A stretch of DNA of 64,000 bases from Burkholderiaceae bacterium (GCA_913776825.1 CAJYPV010000022.1:124001-188000); one strand, 5' to 3'; positions 1-10,130 are shown, counted from the stretch's first letter. The notes: a model not told the origin generated them from the letters alone. Program-made: numbers and translations.

Positions 1-240
1 ATTGGCGGGCATGGGCACCGGGCCCCAGACGCCGGAACCGCCCTTGATGATCTTCTCGGACAGCTTCTTCACGGCATCCTTGTCGCTGGCGTACTTGGCC
101 GCGACATCCTTGTACGCCGGGCCCACCAGCTTCTTGTCCACCGCATGGCAGGCCATGCAGTTCTTCTTCTGAGCCAGCTCGGGGCTGGCAAAAGCGGCTG
201 AAGCGGCAAAGGCCGCACAGGCGATCAGGGCGATTTTCAT
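1..240 (-). CDS. Class I c-type cytochrome (c551/c552-like), partial
   Basis: Periplasmic electron carrier, cut by the left edge of the window so the C-terminus is missing. The ATG lies at 238-240 on the minus strand. The product opens with a signal peptide (MKIALIACAAFAASAAFA) followed by SPELAQKKNCMACHAVDKK, with one CxxCH haem site about 28 residues in. The following residues (KLVGPAYKDVAAKYA, then a Gly/Pro-rich stretch ending MPAN) match the small c551/c552 family, usually about 100 residues, where the axial Met lies in this last part. Its redox partner cannot be told from this window. Confidence 0.9.
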   Translation of the reverse strand, partial: MKIALIACAAFAASAAFASPELAQKKNCMACHAVDKKLVGPAYKDVAAKYASDKDAVKKLSEKIIKGGSGVWGPVPMPAN

Positions 241-393
241 GGCATCCTTTCAGATCCTGCCGGGAGAAACGGTTCGCCCCTGTCCACCGTTGACCGCCTG
301 ACAAGGCGCGGGTGGCTGGGGATTCGACCGGGCTCGGATGATTGTAGTGTTGGGGGCGCCGCTTCGGCGGCGAGGGTCGCGAGGAGAACCGTG

Positions 394-642
394 ATGTGGT
401 TGATCGTAATAGGTGTGTTGTTGCTACTACTCAAACTTGGCGAAGTGGGGCCGGTCGCCGACTTGAGTTGGTGGTGGGTGTTGTCACCCTTCCTGGCCGC
501 CGTGCTGTGGTGGGAATTCGCCGACAAGACCGGCTACACCAAGCGCAAGGAAATGGAAAAGCTGGACGAGCGCAAGGAAGCGCGCCGCCAGAAGTCCATG
601 GTCGCGATGGGACGCGACGACAAGACGCGGCGTCGGCGCTGA
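394..642 (+). CDS. Small Trp-rich membrane protein (TIGR04438-like)
   Basis: A protein of 82 residues with one N-terminal membrane segment (residues 1-16), a second hydrophobic Trp-rich stretch (WWWVLSPFLAAVLWWEF) and a highly basic tail ending in RRRR. This layout matches the Trp-rich small protein family TIGR04438 common in Burkholderiales, whose function is unknown. GAGGAG at 381-386 lies seven bases before ATG 394, which favours it over GTG 391. It faces away from the cytochrome and converges on ilvD. Confidence 0.75.
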   Translation: MWLIVIGVLLLLLKLGEVGPVADLSWWWVLSPFLAAVLWWEFADKTGYTKRKEMEKLDERKEARRQKSMVAMGRDDKTRRRR

Positions 643-757
643 CGCCAGCGCGGAGCCGGCACGCTGGCCGGCCCATCGGAACATCGGGCGGCGTCAGCCG
701 CCGACGGGCATCGCCGGGGATCTGAGACAGATCAGCCCGGCGACCGGCCCACGCAGT

Positions 758-2503
758 TCAGTCGAACTTGTCCAACACCGCGCCGGAACTGGCGCTGGAC
801 GCGGACTTCGCAAACTTCGCCAGCACGCCTCGGGTGTAGCGCGGCGCGGGTTGCTTCCAGGCCGCCTTGCGGCGAGCGAGTTCCGCATCGTCGACATGCA
901 GTTGCAACAGCAACTGATGCGCGTCAATCGTGATGCGATCGCCTTCCTGGATCAGCGCGATGGCGCCGCCTTCATAGGCTTCCGGCGCCACATGGCCGAC
1001 GACCATGCCCCAGGTGCCGCCCGAGAACCGGCCATCGGTGATCAAGCCCACGCTTTCGCCCAGGCCCTGACCGATCAGCGCGCCCGTGGGCGCCAGCATC
1101 TCGGGCATGCCGGGGCCGCCCTTGGGACCGAGGTAGCGCAGCACCATCACATCGCCGGCGACGATCCGGCCCGCCATGATCGCGGCCAGCGCCGATTGCT
1201 CGTCATCAAACACCCGTGCCGGGCCGGTCATCACCGGGTTCTTCAGGCCGGTGATCTTGGCCACGCAACCTTCGGGCGACAGATTGCCCTTCAAGATGGC
1301 CAGGTGACCTTCGGGATAAATGGCTTGGCTGACCGGGCGGATCACTTGCTGGTCCGGGGACAGGTCCGGCACCTCCGCCAGGTTCTCGGCCACCGTCTTG
1401 CCGGTGATGGTCATGCAGTCGCCGTGCAGCAAGCCGGCCTTGAGCAGTTCCTTCATCACCGCCGGCACGCCGCCGGCCTTGTGCAGATCGACCGCGAGGA
1501 ATCGGCCGCTGGGCTTCAGATCGCACAGCACCGGGATCTTCTTGCGCATGCGCTCGAAGTCGTCGATGGTCCATTCGACTTCGCCGGCATGCGCGATGGC
1601 CAGGAAATGCAGCACTGCATTGGTCGAGCCGCCGGTGGCCATGATCACCGCCACCGCGTTCTCGATCGCTTCGCGGGTGACGATGTCGCGCGGCTTGAGA
1701 TTGGCCTTCACCGCCGCCACCAGCAGCGCCGACGCCTGCTTGACGTTCTCGACGACCTCGTCCTCCACATTGGACATGCTGGATGAGTAGGGCAGCGACA
1801 TGCCCAGCGCTTCGAAGGCCGAGCTCATCGTGTTGGCGGTGTACATGCCGCCGCAGGAGCCGGAGCCGGGAATGGCGCGCTTTTCAATCTGGCAGAAGTC
1901 TTCCTCGCTCATCTTGCCGGCGCTGAATTGGCCGACCGCTTCGAAGACGCTGACGATGTTGAGGTCCTGCCCCTTGTAATGACCCGGCTTGATGGTGCCG
2001 CCGTAGATGTAGATGGCCGGCACATTGGCGCGCAGGATGCCCATCATGCCGCCGGGCATGTTCTTGTCGCAGCCGCCGATGACCATCACCCCATCCAGCC
2101 ACTGCCCGCCGACGCAGGTCTCCACGCAGTCTGAAATCACTTCCCGCGAGGCCAGCGAATACTTCATGCCCTCGGTGCCCATCGCCATGCCGTCCGAGAT
2201 GGTGGGCGTGCCGAAGAGCTGCGCATTGGCGCCCGCCGCCTTCAGGCCCACCACGGCCGCATCGGCCAGCTTCTGCAGGCCGGAGTTGCACGGCGTGATG
2301 GTGGAGTGACCATTCGCCACGCCGATCATGGGTTTGCCGAAGTCGGTTTCCTGATAGCCCATGCCGTAGTACATGGACCGGTTGGGCGCACGGGCCACGC
2401 CCTCGGTGATGTGGCGGGAGCGACGGTTGGGCGCGTCGTCCGTGTCGCTGGTGGCGGTGGGGGCGTTGGACGAGGCGGTCGAATGAGAGGTGGGCTCGGT
2501 CAT
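758..2503 (-). CDS. ilvD: Dihydroxy-acid dehydratase
   Basis: Dehydrates 2,3-dihydroxy-isovalerate and -methylvalerate to the 2-oxo acids in valine and isoleucine synthesis (and CoA precursors), using an Fe-S cluster in the cytosol. The 581-residue protein has the three expected cluster cysteines at about C72 (PCNSG), C145 ([10 protein letters not shown]) and C217 ([16 protein letters not shown]), and a complete C-terminal domain. An upstream in-frame ATG exists, but the start at 2501-2503 has AGGACC in front and removes a leader unlike the family. The first 28 residues are a Ser/Thr/Ala-rich extension. It is divergent from a LysR-type regulator, a common arrangement for ilvD in this group. 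Confidence 0.97.
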   Translation of the reverse strand: MTEPTSHSTASSNAPTATSDTDDAPNRRSRHITEGVARAPNRSMYYGMGYQETDFGKPMIGVANGHSTITPCNSGLQKLADAAVVGLKAAGANAQLFGTPTISDGMAMGTEGMKYSLASREVISDCVETCVGGQWLDGVMVIGGCDKNMPGGMMGILRANVPAIYIYGGTIKPGHYKGQDLNIVSVFEAVGQFSAGKMSEEDFCQIEKRAIPGSGSCGGMYTANTMSSAFEALGMSLPYSSSMSNVEDEVVENVKQASALLVAAVKANLKPRDIVTREAIENAVAVIMATGGSTNAVLHFLAIAHAGEVEWTIDDFERMRKKIPVLCDLKPSGRFLAVDLHKAGGVPAVMKELLKAGLLHGDCMTITGKTVAENLAEVPDLSPDQQVIRPVSQAIYPEGHLAILKGNLSPEGCVAKITGLKNPVMTGPARVFDDEQSALAAIMAGRIVAGDVMVLRYLGPKGGPGMPEMLAPTGALIGQGLGESVGLITDGRFSGGTWGMVVGHVAPEAYEGGAIALIQEGDRITIDAHQLLLQLHVDDAELARRKAAWKQPAPRYTRGVLAKFAKSASSASSGAVLDKFD

Positions 2504-2604
2504 GGCGAGGTCCTGGCAGGGTGCTTGGATCGGATCAGTATGCGATGGCAGCGCGTGCGGGTCCAATATATAGTTGCTGCGGAATTCATTCACGCCCTGT
2601 ATTG
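2504..2604. promoter_or_regulatory. Divergent ilvD / lysR control region
   Basis: The 101 bases between the two divergent starts must hold both promoters. An AT-rich island (AATATATAGTTGCTG at about 2563-2577, then GAATTCATT) stands out from the GC-rich surroundings and is the likeliest promoter/operator core. LysR regulators usually bind such shared regions; the exact sites cannot be defined by eye. Confidence 0.4.
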
Positions 2605-3594
2605 ATGATCGAGCTTCGCCCGCTGCGGCAGTTTCTGGTGCTCGCCGAAGAACTCCACTTCGGCCGGGCCGCCGCGCGTCTGCACATGACCCAGCCGCCG
2701 CTCAGCCTGGCGGTGCAAAAGCTCGAGGCGCAACTGGGCGTGCCGCTGCTCGACCGCTGCAGCCGGAGCGTCCAGCTCACCGCCGCAGGCCAGGCGCTGG
2801 TCGACGCCAGCGGGCGCTTGGTCGAATTGGCCGATCAACTCCCGGCGCGGGTGCGGGCGGCGCACAGCGGCGAGGCCGGGCGATTGAACCTGGGGTTCGT
2901 CTCAACGGTGGGCTTTGGCGACATGCCGCGCTGGCTGCGGCTGTTTCGCGAAGCGCTGCCGGGCGTGAGCTTCAATTTGAAGGAGGCCACGCTGGATGTG
3001 CAACTGCGCGGCTTCGACAGCGGCGAGCTGGACGCCGGCTTCGTGATCCATGCGCCCGGCGCCGCGCCGGAGGGTTTCCAGCGGCTGCGCGTCGCGCGTG
3101 AGCCGCTGGTGTTGGCCCATGCGCAGGAATGGCCGTGGGGCGTGGATCGGATGACGGGCCGCAGTGCGGGCAGTGCGGGCCGTGGTGGCCGTTCCCGTCG
3201 CGCGAGCAACGCCGCGGCGCCGTCGCTGACGCAGGTGCTGCAGTTGCCGCTGGTGGTGTTCCCGCGCGAGATCGCACCGTCGCTGTTCGATGCGGTGCTG
3301 GGCTTTTACCGCGCCCATGGCGCCACCCCGCAGATCGCGCAGGAAGCGATTCAGATGCAGACGATCGTGAACCTGGTGTCGGCGGGCATGGGCGTTGCCT
3401 GGGTTCCGGCGTCGGTGTGTGCACTGCAGCGGCCGGGCGTGCGTTATCAGCCGTGGTCGGGCGTGCGGGTGCCCTTGTGCGAGACCAGTCTGATCTGGCG
3501 GGCCGACGCGCCGCCGGTGGTGCAGCGATTCGTGGCCCATGTGCGCGCGCAACTGGCGCTCGCGGGCGATGTGGATGAACAGGAAATGAGGTGA
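2605..3594 (+). CDS. LysR-family transcriptional regulator
   Basis: A 329-residue regulator with an N-terminal winged helix-turn-helix (residues 1-60, [39 protein letters not shown]) and a periplasmic-binding-protein-type effector domain (about 88-320). ATG 2605 starts exactly at the conserved N-terminus. The effector domain contains a Gly/Arg/Ser-rich insert (about residues 177-200, [17 protein letters not shown]) not typical of the family, probably a surface loop. By position it probably controls the divergent ilvD, the usual LysR arrangement; the effector is unknown. Its stop sits just before the start of the TPR gene, so the two are probably co-transcribed. Confidence 0.92.
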   Translation: MIELRPLRQFLVLAEELHFGRAAARLHMTQPPLSLAVQKLEAQLGVPLLDRCSRSVQLTAAGQALVDASGRLVELADQLPARVRAAHSGEAGRLNLGFVSTVGFGDMPRWLRLFREALPGVSFNLKEATLDVQLRGFDSGELDAGFVIHAPGAAPEGFQRLRVAREPLVLAHAQEWPWGVDRMTGRSAGSAGRGGRSRRASNAAAPSLTQVLQLPLVVFPREIAPSLFDAVLGFYRAHGATPQIAQEAIQMQTIVNLVSAGMGVAWVPASVCALQRPGVRYQPWSGVRVPLCETSLIWRADAPPVVQRFVAHVRAQLALAGDVDEQEMR

Positions 3595-3599
3595 AGGCG

Positions 3600-4685
3600 A
3601 TGAGCGATCCAACCCGAAACAGCGTCCGTCGCGCGACGCGCTCGCAGGCGGTGCTGGCGGCGTCGGCGGCCAGCGGCGCATCGCGTCGTGCCGTCGGCAT
3701 GATGGCGCTGCTCATCGGCGCGCTCGGCGTCTGGATGGCGCCGCCGGCGCAGGCGGCCATCTTCAAGGATGCGGCGCTGCAATCGCTGCTGGACGAAGGC
3801 CAGGCCGATGAGCTGGAGAAGCTCGCCAGCCAGCGGCTGAAGGCGCAAGCCGACGATCCCCAGGCGACCGCCGCCTTGGCGCTGTCGCAACTGGATCTGG
3901 CGGATGGGAATGCGCTCAAGCAGAACATCCAGCGTCTGGAGCAATGCGTGGAGCGCCATCCGCAGGAGGCTGCCTGCAGCTATTCATTGGCGCTGGCGCT
4001 GGTGATGCAGGTGCGCAGTGGCAGCAAGTTCAAGGCGCTGGGGGCGCTCGGCCGGGTCAGCGACCTGATGCAGAAGACCATGACGCTGCTGCCCGATGCG
4101 CCCGAACCGCGCAGCGCGATGCAGCAGTACTACCTGGCGCTGCCCAGCTTCATCGGCGGTGGCGAATCGAAAGCCCGCGCGCTGGAGCAGGGCGTGCAGG
4201 ACGCCGACCAACGCCATCTGCTGCGCGCCCGCGCGGCGTTGTCCAAGAAGGATCTGGCCACCGCCGAGCGCGAGCTGCGCGCCGTGCGCACCCGCCGGCC
4301 GGAACTGCTGCTGGAACTGCGGGTGAGCTGGAATGAGCTGGGTCGGCATTGGATGCACGACGGCCAGCATGCCAAGGCGCAAGCTTGGTACGAGGAGCTG
4401 ATCAAGAGCCAGCCGCAGCAGGCCGTCGGCTGGTATGGCCTGGGTCGGGTGCTGGATGCGATGGGCCAGTACGACCGGGCGGTCACCGCCTTCGAACGGG
4501 CGCGCGAGCTGCACGGCGCCGAGCAGCTCGGCATCGACCAGCGACTCGGCAATGCGCTGCAGGCCAAGGGTGACAAGCCGGCCGCCCGCGCGGCGCTCGA
4601 GCGCTACATCGCTGGCCGACGCGCCAGCGCCAGCGGCATCGAGGAAAGCAAGCGGCGGCTGTCCGAGATGGGCGCCGCGGGCTGA
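3600..4685 (+). CDS. TPR-repeat protein with N-terminal membrane anchor or signal
   Basis: A 361-residue protein. After a basic N-terminus comes a hydrophobic segment ([21 protein letters not shown], about residues 32-55) that looks like a signal peptide ending AQA, then helical TPR-like repeats to the C-terminus (for example [32 protein letters not shown]). GAGGTG lies six bases before ATG 3600, which supports it over GTG 3591. It follows the LysR gene by five bases. Probably a periplasmic protein-protein interaction factor; no catalytic motif is seen and no specific role can be assigned. Confidence 0.8.
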   Translation: MSDPTRNSVRRATRSQAVLAASAASGASRRAVGMMALLIGALGVWMAPPAQAAIFKDAALQSLLDEGQADELEKLASQRLKAQADDPQATAALALSQLDLADGNALKQNIQRLEQCVERHPQEAACSYSLALALVMQVRSGSKFKALGALGRVSDLMQKTMTLLPDAPEPRSAMQQYYLALPSFIGGGESKARALEQGVQDADQRHLLRARAALSKKDLATAERELRAVRTRRPELLLELRVSWNELGRHWMHDGQHAKAQAWYEELIKSQPQQAVGWYGLGRVLDAMGQYDRAVTAFERARELHGAEQLGIDQRLGNALQAKGDKPAARAALERYIAGRRASASGIEESKRRLSEMGAAG

Positions 4686-4803
4686 GACCTCGGGTCCGGT
4701 CCGCGGTTCAGGATCGTATGATTCGCGACTTTCGTGGCCGGCCCACCCGCCGGCCGCGCCGCTTTCGTTGGCGTCGTCACGACGCGCTTCAGGACCCTCG
4801 CGC

Positions 4804-5634
4804 ATGTTGGTGCATCCCCAGTTCGACCCGGTGGCCTTCCACATCTGGAAGTGGCCCATTCACTGGTACGGCCTGACCTATCTGGCGGCCTTTGTCCTGT
4901 TCCTGGTGCTGGCCAATCGCCAGGTGGCGCGGCCCTGGCATGCGGCGCGGGGCTGGACGCGGCGCGATGTGGACGATCTGCTGTTCTACGGCGTGCTCGG
5001 CGTGGTGCTGGGCGGTCGCTTCGGCTATGTGCTGTTCTACAAACCGATGGAATACCTCAGCCATCCCGGCAACATCCTGGCGGTGTGGCAGGGCGGCATG
5101 TCCTTCCACGGCGGCCTGCTGGGCGTGATCCTGGCGATGGCCTTCTTCGGCTGGCGCCGCGGCTATCGCTTCTTCGAAGTGACCGACCTGATCGCGCCCT
5201 GCGTGCCGACCGGTCTGGCCATGGGCCGGCTGGGCAACTTCATCAATGGGGAGTTGTGGGGCCGTCCCGCCGATCCGAGCCTGCCTTGGGCGATGGTCTT
5301 CCCGCAGGCCCACGATGCGGTGCTGACGCCGCGCCATCCGTCGCAGATCTACCAGTTCCTGGGCGAAGGCCTGTTGCTGTTCGTGGTGCTGTGGCTGTTC
5401 TCGCGCAAGCCGCGTCCGATGGCGGCGATGTCGGGGCTGTTCCTGATCGGTTATGGCCTGATGCGATTCGTCGCCGAATACTTCCGCGAGCCGGATGATT
5501 TCCTCGGCCTGCGCGCCCTCGGCTGGAGCCAGGGCCAATGGCTCAGCGTGCCGATGATCGTGGGCGGCATCGTGATGATGGTGTGGGCGTATCGCCGAGC
5601 AGCGAAGCTGCCGGCGACGGCGTCGGCCACCTGA
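4804..5634 (+). CDS. lgt: Prolipoprotein diacylglyceryl transferase
   Basis: Transfers diacylglycerol from phosphatidylglycerol to the lipobox cysteine of prolipoproteins in the inner membrane. The 276-residue polytopic protein begins [24 protein letters not shown] and carries the Lgt signature [13 protein letters not shown] at about residues 141-153, with the HGG motif (SFHGGLLG) near residue 102. ATG 4804 is the family-typical start. Full length. It is an essential function, and lipoproteins elsewhere in the window (the PAP2 phosphatase) would be substrates. Confidence 0.97.
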   Translation: MLVHPQFDPVAFHIWKWPIHWYGLTYLAAFVLFLVLANRQVARPWHAARGWTRRDVDDLLFYGVLGVVLGGRFGYVLFYKPMEYLSHPGNILAVWQGGMSFHGGLLGVILAMAFFGWRRGYRFFEVTDLIAPCVPTGLAMGRLGNFINGELWGRPADPSLPWAMVFPQAHDAVLTPRHPSQIYQFLGEGLLLFVVLWLFSRKPRPMAAMSGLFLIGYGLMRFVAEYFREPDDFLGLRALGWSQGQWLSVPMIVGGIVMMVWAYRRAAKLPATASAT

Positions 5635-5721
5635 GGCGCGATGGCCCGGATCACACGGTCGGCGCCACGCCGGCCAGCAGAACCCCACCCTGGATGAACG
5701 CCTGACGTTGAGGCTCCCGCC

Positions 5722-6459
5722 ATGAGACAGATTTTTTTCGATACCGAAACCACCGGCCTGAATCCGGAGTCGGGCGATCGCGTGGTCGACATCGGCTGCG
5801 TGGAAATGGTGAACCGGCAATTGACCGGTCGTCATCTGCACTTCTATTTGAACCCTGAGCGGGACATGCCGGAAGAGGCCTTCCGCGTTCACGGCCTGAG
5901 CAGCGAGTTTCTGTCCGACAAACCCAAATTCGCCCAGATCGTCGGCGAGTTCCTGGCGTTCATCCGCGGCGCCGAGCTGGTGGCGCACAACGCGTCCTTC
6001 GACGTGGCCTTCATCAATGCCGAGCTCAAGCGCTGCGGCCGTGCGCCCCTGCACGAATGTGTGGACAGCGTGCGCGACACGCTGCTCATGGCGCGCGACA
6101 TGTTCCCCGGCAAGGCCAACTCGCTGGATGCGCTGTGCCGCCGGCTCGAGGTCGACAACAGCAATCGCGGCCTGCACGGCGCGGTCAAGGATGCGGAGCT
6201 GCTGGCGGAGGTCTACATCCGCCTGACGCGCGGCCAGGACTCGCTGGTGATCGACGACAACGCCACGTCCACGCCGGGGCAGGGCCAGGACCTGGAAGTC
6301 GCGGCGATCGACCTCAGCGCGTTCGATCTGCCCGTGCTGCTGGCCACCGAGGCCGAACTCGCCGCGCATGAGGTCGCGCTGGCCGATCTGGACAAGGCCA
6401 GCGGCGGCAAGCGCCTCTGGAAAACGGCGCCTGCCGAGCCGGCCGCCATGCCGGCCTGA
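5722..6459 (+). CDS. dnaQ: DNA polymerase III epsilon subunit (3'-5' proofreading exonuclease)
   Basis: Proofreading exonuclease of the replicative polymerase. The 245-residue DEDDh exonuclease shows ExoI D7/E9 (FFDTETTGL), ExoII (HNASFDVAFINAE, near residue 97) and ExoIII (HGAVKDAELLAEVY, H152/D157). The C-terminal third is the flexible region that contacts the polymerase alpha subunit. Full length and typical. It lies downstream of lgt and upstream of the tRNA-Val pair. Confidence 0.96.
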   Translation: MRQIFFDTETTGLNPESGDRVVDIGCVEMVNRQLTGRHLHFYLNPERDMPEEAFRVHGLSSEFLSDKPKFAQIVGEFLAFIRGAELVAHNASFDVAFINAELKRCGRAPLHECVDSVRDTLLMARDMFPGKANSLDALCRRLEVDNSNRGLHGAVKDAELLAEVYIRLTRGQDSLVIDDNATSTPGQGQDLEVAAIDLSAFDLPVLLATEAELAAHEVALADLDKASGGKRLWKTAPAEPAAMPA

Positions 6460-6577
6460 GGGGCCATCAAGCGATCCATGGAGTGACCAAGCCAGCGATC
6501 ATCCAATCCGCCTGGATTGGCGGTTGGGCGATCTGCGGTTGCCACTTGTGAATCCAGGCCATCGAATGATGAGAATG

Positions 6578-6607
6578 TTGATTCACCTGAAATATCCATG
6601 GCATAAT
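6578..6607 (+). promoter_or_regulatory. Sigma-70-type promoter for the tRNA-Val pair
   Basis: TTGATT and CATAAT separated by 18 bases, in an AT-rich stretch unlike its surroundings and 49 bases before the first tRNA. Spacing and position fit a housekeeping promoter for the two tRNA genes. Confidence 0.6.
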
Positions 6608-6655
6608 CTCGTTCTTTCCCGGACAGCCGAACCGGATTAGTGAATCACTGATTCC

Positions 6656-6730
6656 GGGCGGTTAGCTCAGCGGTAGAGCACTGCCTTCACACGGCAGGGG
6701 TCGCAGGTTCGAACCCTGCACCGCCCACCA
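6656..6730 (+). tRNA. tRNA-Val (anticodon CAC)
   Basis: 75-nt cloverleaf: acceptor GGGCGGT paired with ACCGCCC, D-arm GCTC/GAGC, anticodon stem CTGCC/GGCAG around loop TTCACAC (anticodon CAC, reading GTG), T-arm GCAGG TTCGAAC CCTGC, and an encoded CCA. GTG is a favoured Val codon in this GC-rich genome. Confidence 0.97.
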
Positions 6731-6822
6731 GATCTGCACGGTGCGTCGATGATCATCGACGTGGCTGTGACAACAGAATCCCGGTCGGCCCAGCTGTCCT
6801 CAGGAAACCCGGTCCAGATACC

Positions 6823-6897
6823 GGGCGGTTAGCTCAGCGGTAGAGCACTGCCTTCACACGGCAGGGGTCGCAGGTTCGAACCCTGCACCGCCCACCA
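6823..6897 (+). tRNA. tRNA-Val (anticodon CAC), second copy
   Basis: Identical in sequence to the first copy 167 bases upstream, including the encoded CCA. It is followed by a strong rho-independent terminator, so the pair is probably one transcript. Confidence 0.97.
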
Positions 6898-6903
6898 GAT
6901 CAA

Positions 6904-6933
6904 CCCCGTCAGCGCAGGCTGGCGGGGTTTTTT
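6904..6933 (+). terminator. Rho-independent terminator after the tRNA-Val pair
   Basis: CCCCGTCAGC and GCTGGCGGGG form a ten-pair stem (one G-T pair) with a four-base loop, followed by six T. It ends the tRNA transcript. Confidence 0.9.
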
Positions 6934-6996
6934 CTTGCCCCTTTCTCTTGGACGGCGGTCAGCGATGCGGTGAATGTTCTTGCCGACAATCACGTG

Positions 6997-7845
6997 ATGT
7001 CTCTGGTGATCACCCCACGCCAATCCGCCGTGCTGTCACGAAGCCTGGCGCAGGTCTGTCAGCCGATTCCTGCCGGGCTGCGGCCGCTGCGGTTGGGACC
7101 TGCGGTCATCGGTCATGTCCATCCGATGCGCGATGCCTTGCTGGCGCGCTGCTGGCCCGAATTGCGTTTGCAGGACGGCGCCTGGATCTGGCCCGCTGCG
7201 GACCAGGACATGGCCACACGCTCCCGCCAGATCGGCGAAGCGGCGCAGCGCCTGCGTGAGCTCGGCGCGGTGTCGGGCTGGCGGGATGAGCGCTTCACGG
7301 CGGAAGCGCCCGTGGACGATCCGTCTCAGCAGCGCGGCGAACCGCTCTTCCACCTGGAGCGCGCGGCGTTTCGCTTCTTCGGCCTGATGAGCCGCGCGGT
7401 GCACATCAACGGCTTCCTGCCGGGCGGTCGACTGCTCTGCGGACGACGCGCGTTGACCAAGGCCACCGATCCCGGCCGGCTGGACAACCTCGCCGCTGGC
7501 GGGCTCGGCGCGGAGGAAGACCTCATCGCGTGCGCCCGCCGTGAGCTGATGGAAGAGGCCGGCGTGCCGATGGCGCTGAGCGCGACGCTGCGACCGCGCG
7601 GTGCGCTGATGAGTCGGCGCATGGAGCCGGAAGGGCTGCATCACGAAGTGCTTCATGTCTTCAGCCTGCTGCTGCCGGCGGGCTTCGTGGCGCGTAATGG
7701 CGATGGCGAGGTCAGCGAGTTCCTGACGCTCGACCTGGAGAGCGTCTGCGCCCGCATCGCGGCCGGCGAGTTCAGCCACGATGCCGCCGCCGTCTGCGCC
7801 TGGGGTTTGACGCAGGCGAATGCGCTGACGGATCTGCGTCCGTAG
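6997..7845 (+). CDS. Nudix hydrolase with N-terminal DUF4743-like domain
   Basis: A 282-residue protein: an N-terminal domain of about 120 residues resembling DUF4743 (found before Nudix domains in Tnr3-like proteins) and a C-terminal Nudix domain. The Nudix box is complete (GGLGAEEDLIACARRELMEEAGV with the REUxEExGU core, about residues 168-190). Such enzymes hydrolyse nucleoside-diphosphate-linked compounds, and the Tnr3-type group acts on damaged thiamine diphosphate; substrate here is inferred only. ATG 6997 is preferred to GTG 6970, though neither has a strong ribosome site. It stands alone between the tRNAs and the chitinase terminator. Confidence 0.85.
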   Translation: MSLVITPRQSAVLSRSLAQVCQPIPAGLRPLRLGPAVIGHVHPMRDALLARCWPELRLQDGAWIWPAADQDMATRSRQIGEAAQRLRELGAVSGWRDERFTAEAPVDDPSQQRGEPLFHLERAAFRFFGLMSRAVHINGFLPGGRLLCGRRALTKATDPGRLDNLAAGGLGAEEDLIACARRELMEEAGVPMALSATLRPRGALMSRRMEPEGLHHEVLHVFSLLLPAGFVARNGDGEVSEFLTLDLESVCARIAAGEFSHDAAAVCAWGLTQANALTDLRP

Positions 7846-7897
7846 GCGTCTCGCGCGCCGCGAGTCCCGCGTCGCGCGTCCAGGCTATGCGCCAATG

Positions 7898-7927
7898 AAA
7901 AAAGGGGCGGCCCCTTGAGACCGCCCC
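7898..7927 (-). terminator. Rho-independent terminator for the chitinase genes
   Basis: On the minus strand GGGGCGG and CCGCCCC form a GC-only stem followed by six T, 71 bases after the stop of the first chitinase. This marks the end of minus-strand transcription from the chitinase pair. Confidence 0.8.
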
Positions 7928-7998
7928 CTCCCCAACGACGAGGTCTGAGGCCCGCCGGATCGCCGTCCTGCGGACGGGATCCGGTCGTGGCGCGTGGC

Positions 7999-10032
7999 TT
8001 ACTTCAGCCCATTGCCCATGGCCTTGGCCAGCGAGCCTTGAGCATCGTCGCCGCTGAACTCCCAGAAGAAGGCGCCGCCGAAGCCCTTGGACTTCACATA
8101 GCTCATCTTCTCGGCGATCTGCACCGGCGTGTCGAAACTCCAGAAGGTGCTGCCGTTGTAGATCCACTGCGCGCGGCTTTGGCTGTCCACATAGCTGGTG
8201 TAGCCGGGCAGGGCCTTCAGCACCTTGTAGTCCTCATTGCCCGCTTCATAGGTGGCCGGTGCCGGCGTGCCGCTTTGATAGAGGCCGTTGTTGACGTTCG
8301 GCACATTGGTCCAGCCGCGGCCGTAGAAGCCGATGCCCACGTTCAGCTTGGAGGCCGGCACGCCCTTGTCGAGGAAGGCCTGCATCGCCGCATTGGTGTT
8401 GTAGGACCGGACGTCACCGGTGGACGGATCCGCCGACGAGCCATACAGCGAGGAATGGAACCCGGTGATGGGATCCCAGCCGCCGTGGAAGTCGTAGGTC
8501 ATCACGTTGATGAAGTTCAGATACGGATGGACCTTGTCCGGATCGTACTGACGCACCTTGTCCACGCCGGCCGCCGAAGCGATCGACAGCAGCAGACCCG
8601 GCCGCACCGCATCCAGCTGCTTGCGGAACTCCGCCAGCAGGCCGGTGAAGTTCTCGCGGTCTTCCGCTGCGCCGCAGGCCAGGCCGCAGGCATTCGGATA
8701 TTCCCAGTCGATGTCGATGCCGTCGAACACGCCCGCGGCCGCGCCCGGGCCACCGGCGTTGTCGGTCACCGGCAGGTTGCCCTTGATGTAGGCATCCACG
8801 CAGCTCTGGACGAAGGCGACGCGGTTCTCCGGACGCGCTGCGCTGGAGAAGCCGCGCGACCAGGTCCAGCCGCCCAGCGAGATCAGCACCTTGATCTTCG
8901 GATACTTGGCCTTCAGCTTCTTCAGCTGGTTCCAGTTGCCGCGCAGCGGCTGGTCCCAGCTGTCGGCCACGCCGTCCACGCTCTGGTTGGCGGCGAATGA
9001 CTTGCTGTAGTCCGCGAAGGCATCGCCACCGGCGCCGGTGTTGGAATCAGCCGGCACGGTCACACCCACTTCGCAGCGGTTGTTGCGCACATTGCCGAAG
9101 GCGTAGTTGATGTGGGTGAGCTGGGCCGCCGAGCCGCTGGTGTCGATGTTCTTCACCTGATAGTTGCGGCCGTAGATGCCCCACTGCGCGAAGTAGCCCA
9201 GCAGCATCTTGTCGCCACCGGCGCTGGTCTTGTCGGTGCGCACGGTGATGGCCGACGACGGCTGCGACGCGCCCGCCTGGTTGAAGGCGACGACGCTGAA
9301 GCTGTAGTCGGTGTCGGGCGTCAGGTTGGTGACGCTGGCGCTGGTCGAGCCCACTTGCGCGACCTGGGTCGAGCCCTGGCGCACCCGGTATTGCACGGTG
9401 CAGTTCGGGCCGGCGGCGACGCTGTTCCAGGCCAGGTTCACGCCGGTGCTGCTCTTGGACGGCGCGGTCAGGCCGCTCGGCGTGGCCGGCGGAGCGGTGC
9501 AGGCGCCGCTGGCGGTGCTGGTCAGCAGCGAGGCGCTGAGCGCAGAGGCATTGCCGGCCTTGTCCTTGGCGCGCACCTGATAGCTGTAGGCGGTCGCGGC
9601 GGCCAGGCCGGTGTCGGTGTAGCTGGTGGTGGTGGGCGAGGCGATCAGCGTGCCGCCGCGCAGCAGCTCATAGTTGGCCACGCCGCTGCCGGCGTCGGTC
9701 GAGGCGCCCCAGCTCAGCGTGATGCTGCTGGTGGTGATGTTGCTCGAGCTCAGGCCGCTCGGCACGGTCGGCGCGGTGGTGTCGCCGCCGGTGGCATCGC
9801 AGCTGCCGAGCGACTTCCACACGTCCCACTGACCGGAGTGGGTGGCCGGGGCTTCGTTCTGCGTCCACCACTTGGCCTGGTAGGCGACGTTGTTCTGCTT
9901 GGCGAAGCTGTTGGAGGTGCCGGTGTAGACGCCACTGGCGGACCATTCCGGCACGTTGGTGCAGTCGTAGGCCTGGGCGCTGCCAGCCACCGCGAGCGCG
10001 GCGAGGGCAGTCCAGCGAAGACGGAAGTTCAT
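7999..10032 (-). CDS. Secreted GH18 chitinase with CBM5/12 and two Fn3 domains
   Basis: Hydrolyses chitin outside the cell. The 677 residues are laid out as a signal peptide (1-21, ending AQA), a CBM5/12 chitin-binding module (22-75, with YQAKWWTQ and GQWDVWKSLG), two fibronectin type III domains (about 86-172 and 180-265), and a GH18 catalytic domain (about 275-677) with the acid-base motif DGIDIDWEYP near residue 438. All catalytic positions of the DxxDxDxE motif are present. The start at 10030-10032 is fixed by the signal peptide. It lies 98 bases after another GH18 chitinase on the same strand, and a terminator follows it; the two probably cooperate on chitin. Confidence 0.95.
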   Translation of the reverse strand: MNFRLRWTALAALAVAGSAQAYDCTNVPEWSASGVYTGTSNSFAKQNNVAYQAKWWTQNEAPATHSGQWDVWKSLGSCDATGGDTTAPTVPSGLSSSNITTSSITLSWGASTDAGSGVANYELLRGGTLIASPTTTSYTDTGLAAATAYSYQVRAKDKAGNASALSASLLTSTASGACTAPPATPSGLTAPSKSSTGVNLAWNSVAAGPNCTVQYRVRQGSTQVAQVGSTSASVTNLTPDTDYSFSVVAFNQAGASQPSSAITVRTDKTSAGGDKMLLGYFAQWGIYGRNYQVKNIDTSGSAAQLTHINYAFGNVRNNRCEVGVTVPADSNTGAGGDAFADYSKSFAANQSVDGVADSWDQPLRGNWNQLKKLKAKYPKIKVLISLGGWTWSRGFSSAARPENRVAFVQSCVDAYIKGNLPVTDNAGGPGAAAGVFDGIDIDWEYPNACGLACGAAEDRENFTGLLAEFRKQLDAVRPGLLLSIASAAGVDKVRQYDPDKVHPYLNFINVMTYDFHGGWDPITGFHSSLYGSSADPSTGDVRSYNTNAAMQAFLDKGVPASKLNVGIGFYGRGWTNVPNVNNGLYQSGTPAPATYEAGNEDYKVLKALPGYTSYVDSQSRAQWIYNGSTFWSFDTPVQIAEKMSYVKSKGFGGAFFWEFSGDDAQGSLAKAMGNGLK

Positions 10033-10130
10033 GGTGGAGCTCCTAAGTGTTCAGGGGTGGGTCGGTGGGAGGATTCGGTGGTGCCGCGCACGCCCGTGCC
10101 GATGGACGCGGGCGTGCGGCGGGCTGAGCC

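Larger units (their letters stand above)
6654..6901 (+). repeat. 81-bp direct repeat covering both tRNA-Val genes
   Basis: 6654-6734 and 6821-6901 are identical over 81 bases: CC, the whole tRNA, and GATC after the CCA. The spacer between them shows no similarity to the sequence before the first copy. The identity ends abruptly just outside the genes, as expected for a tandem tRNA duplication kept identical by gene conversion. Confidence 0.9.
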
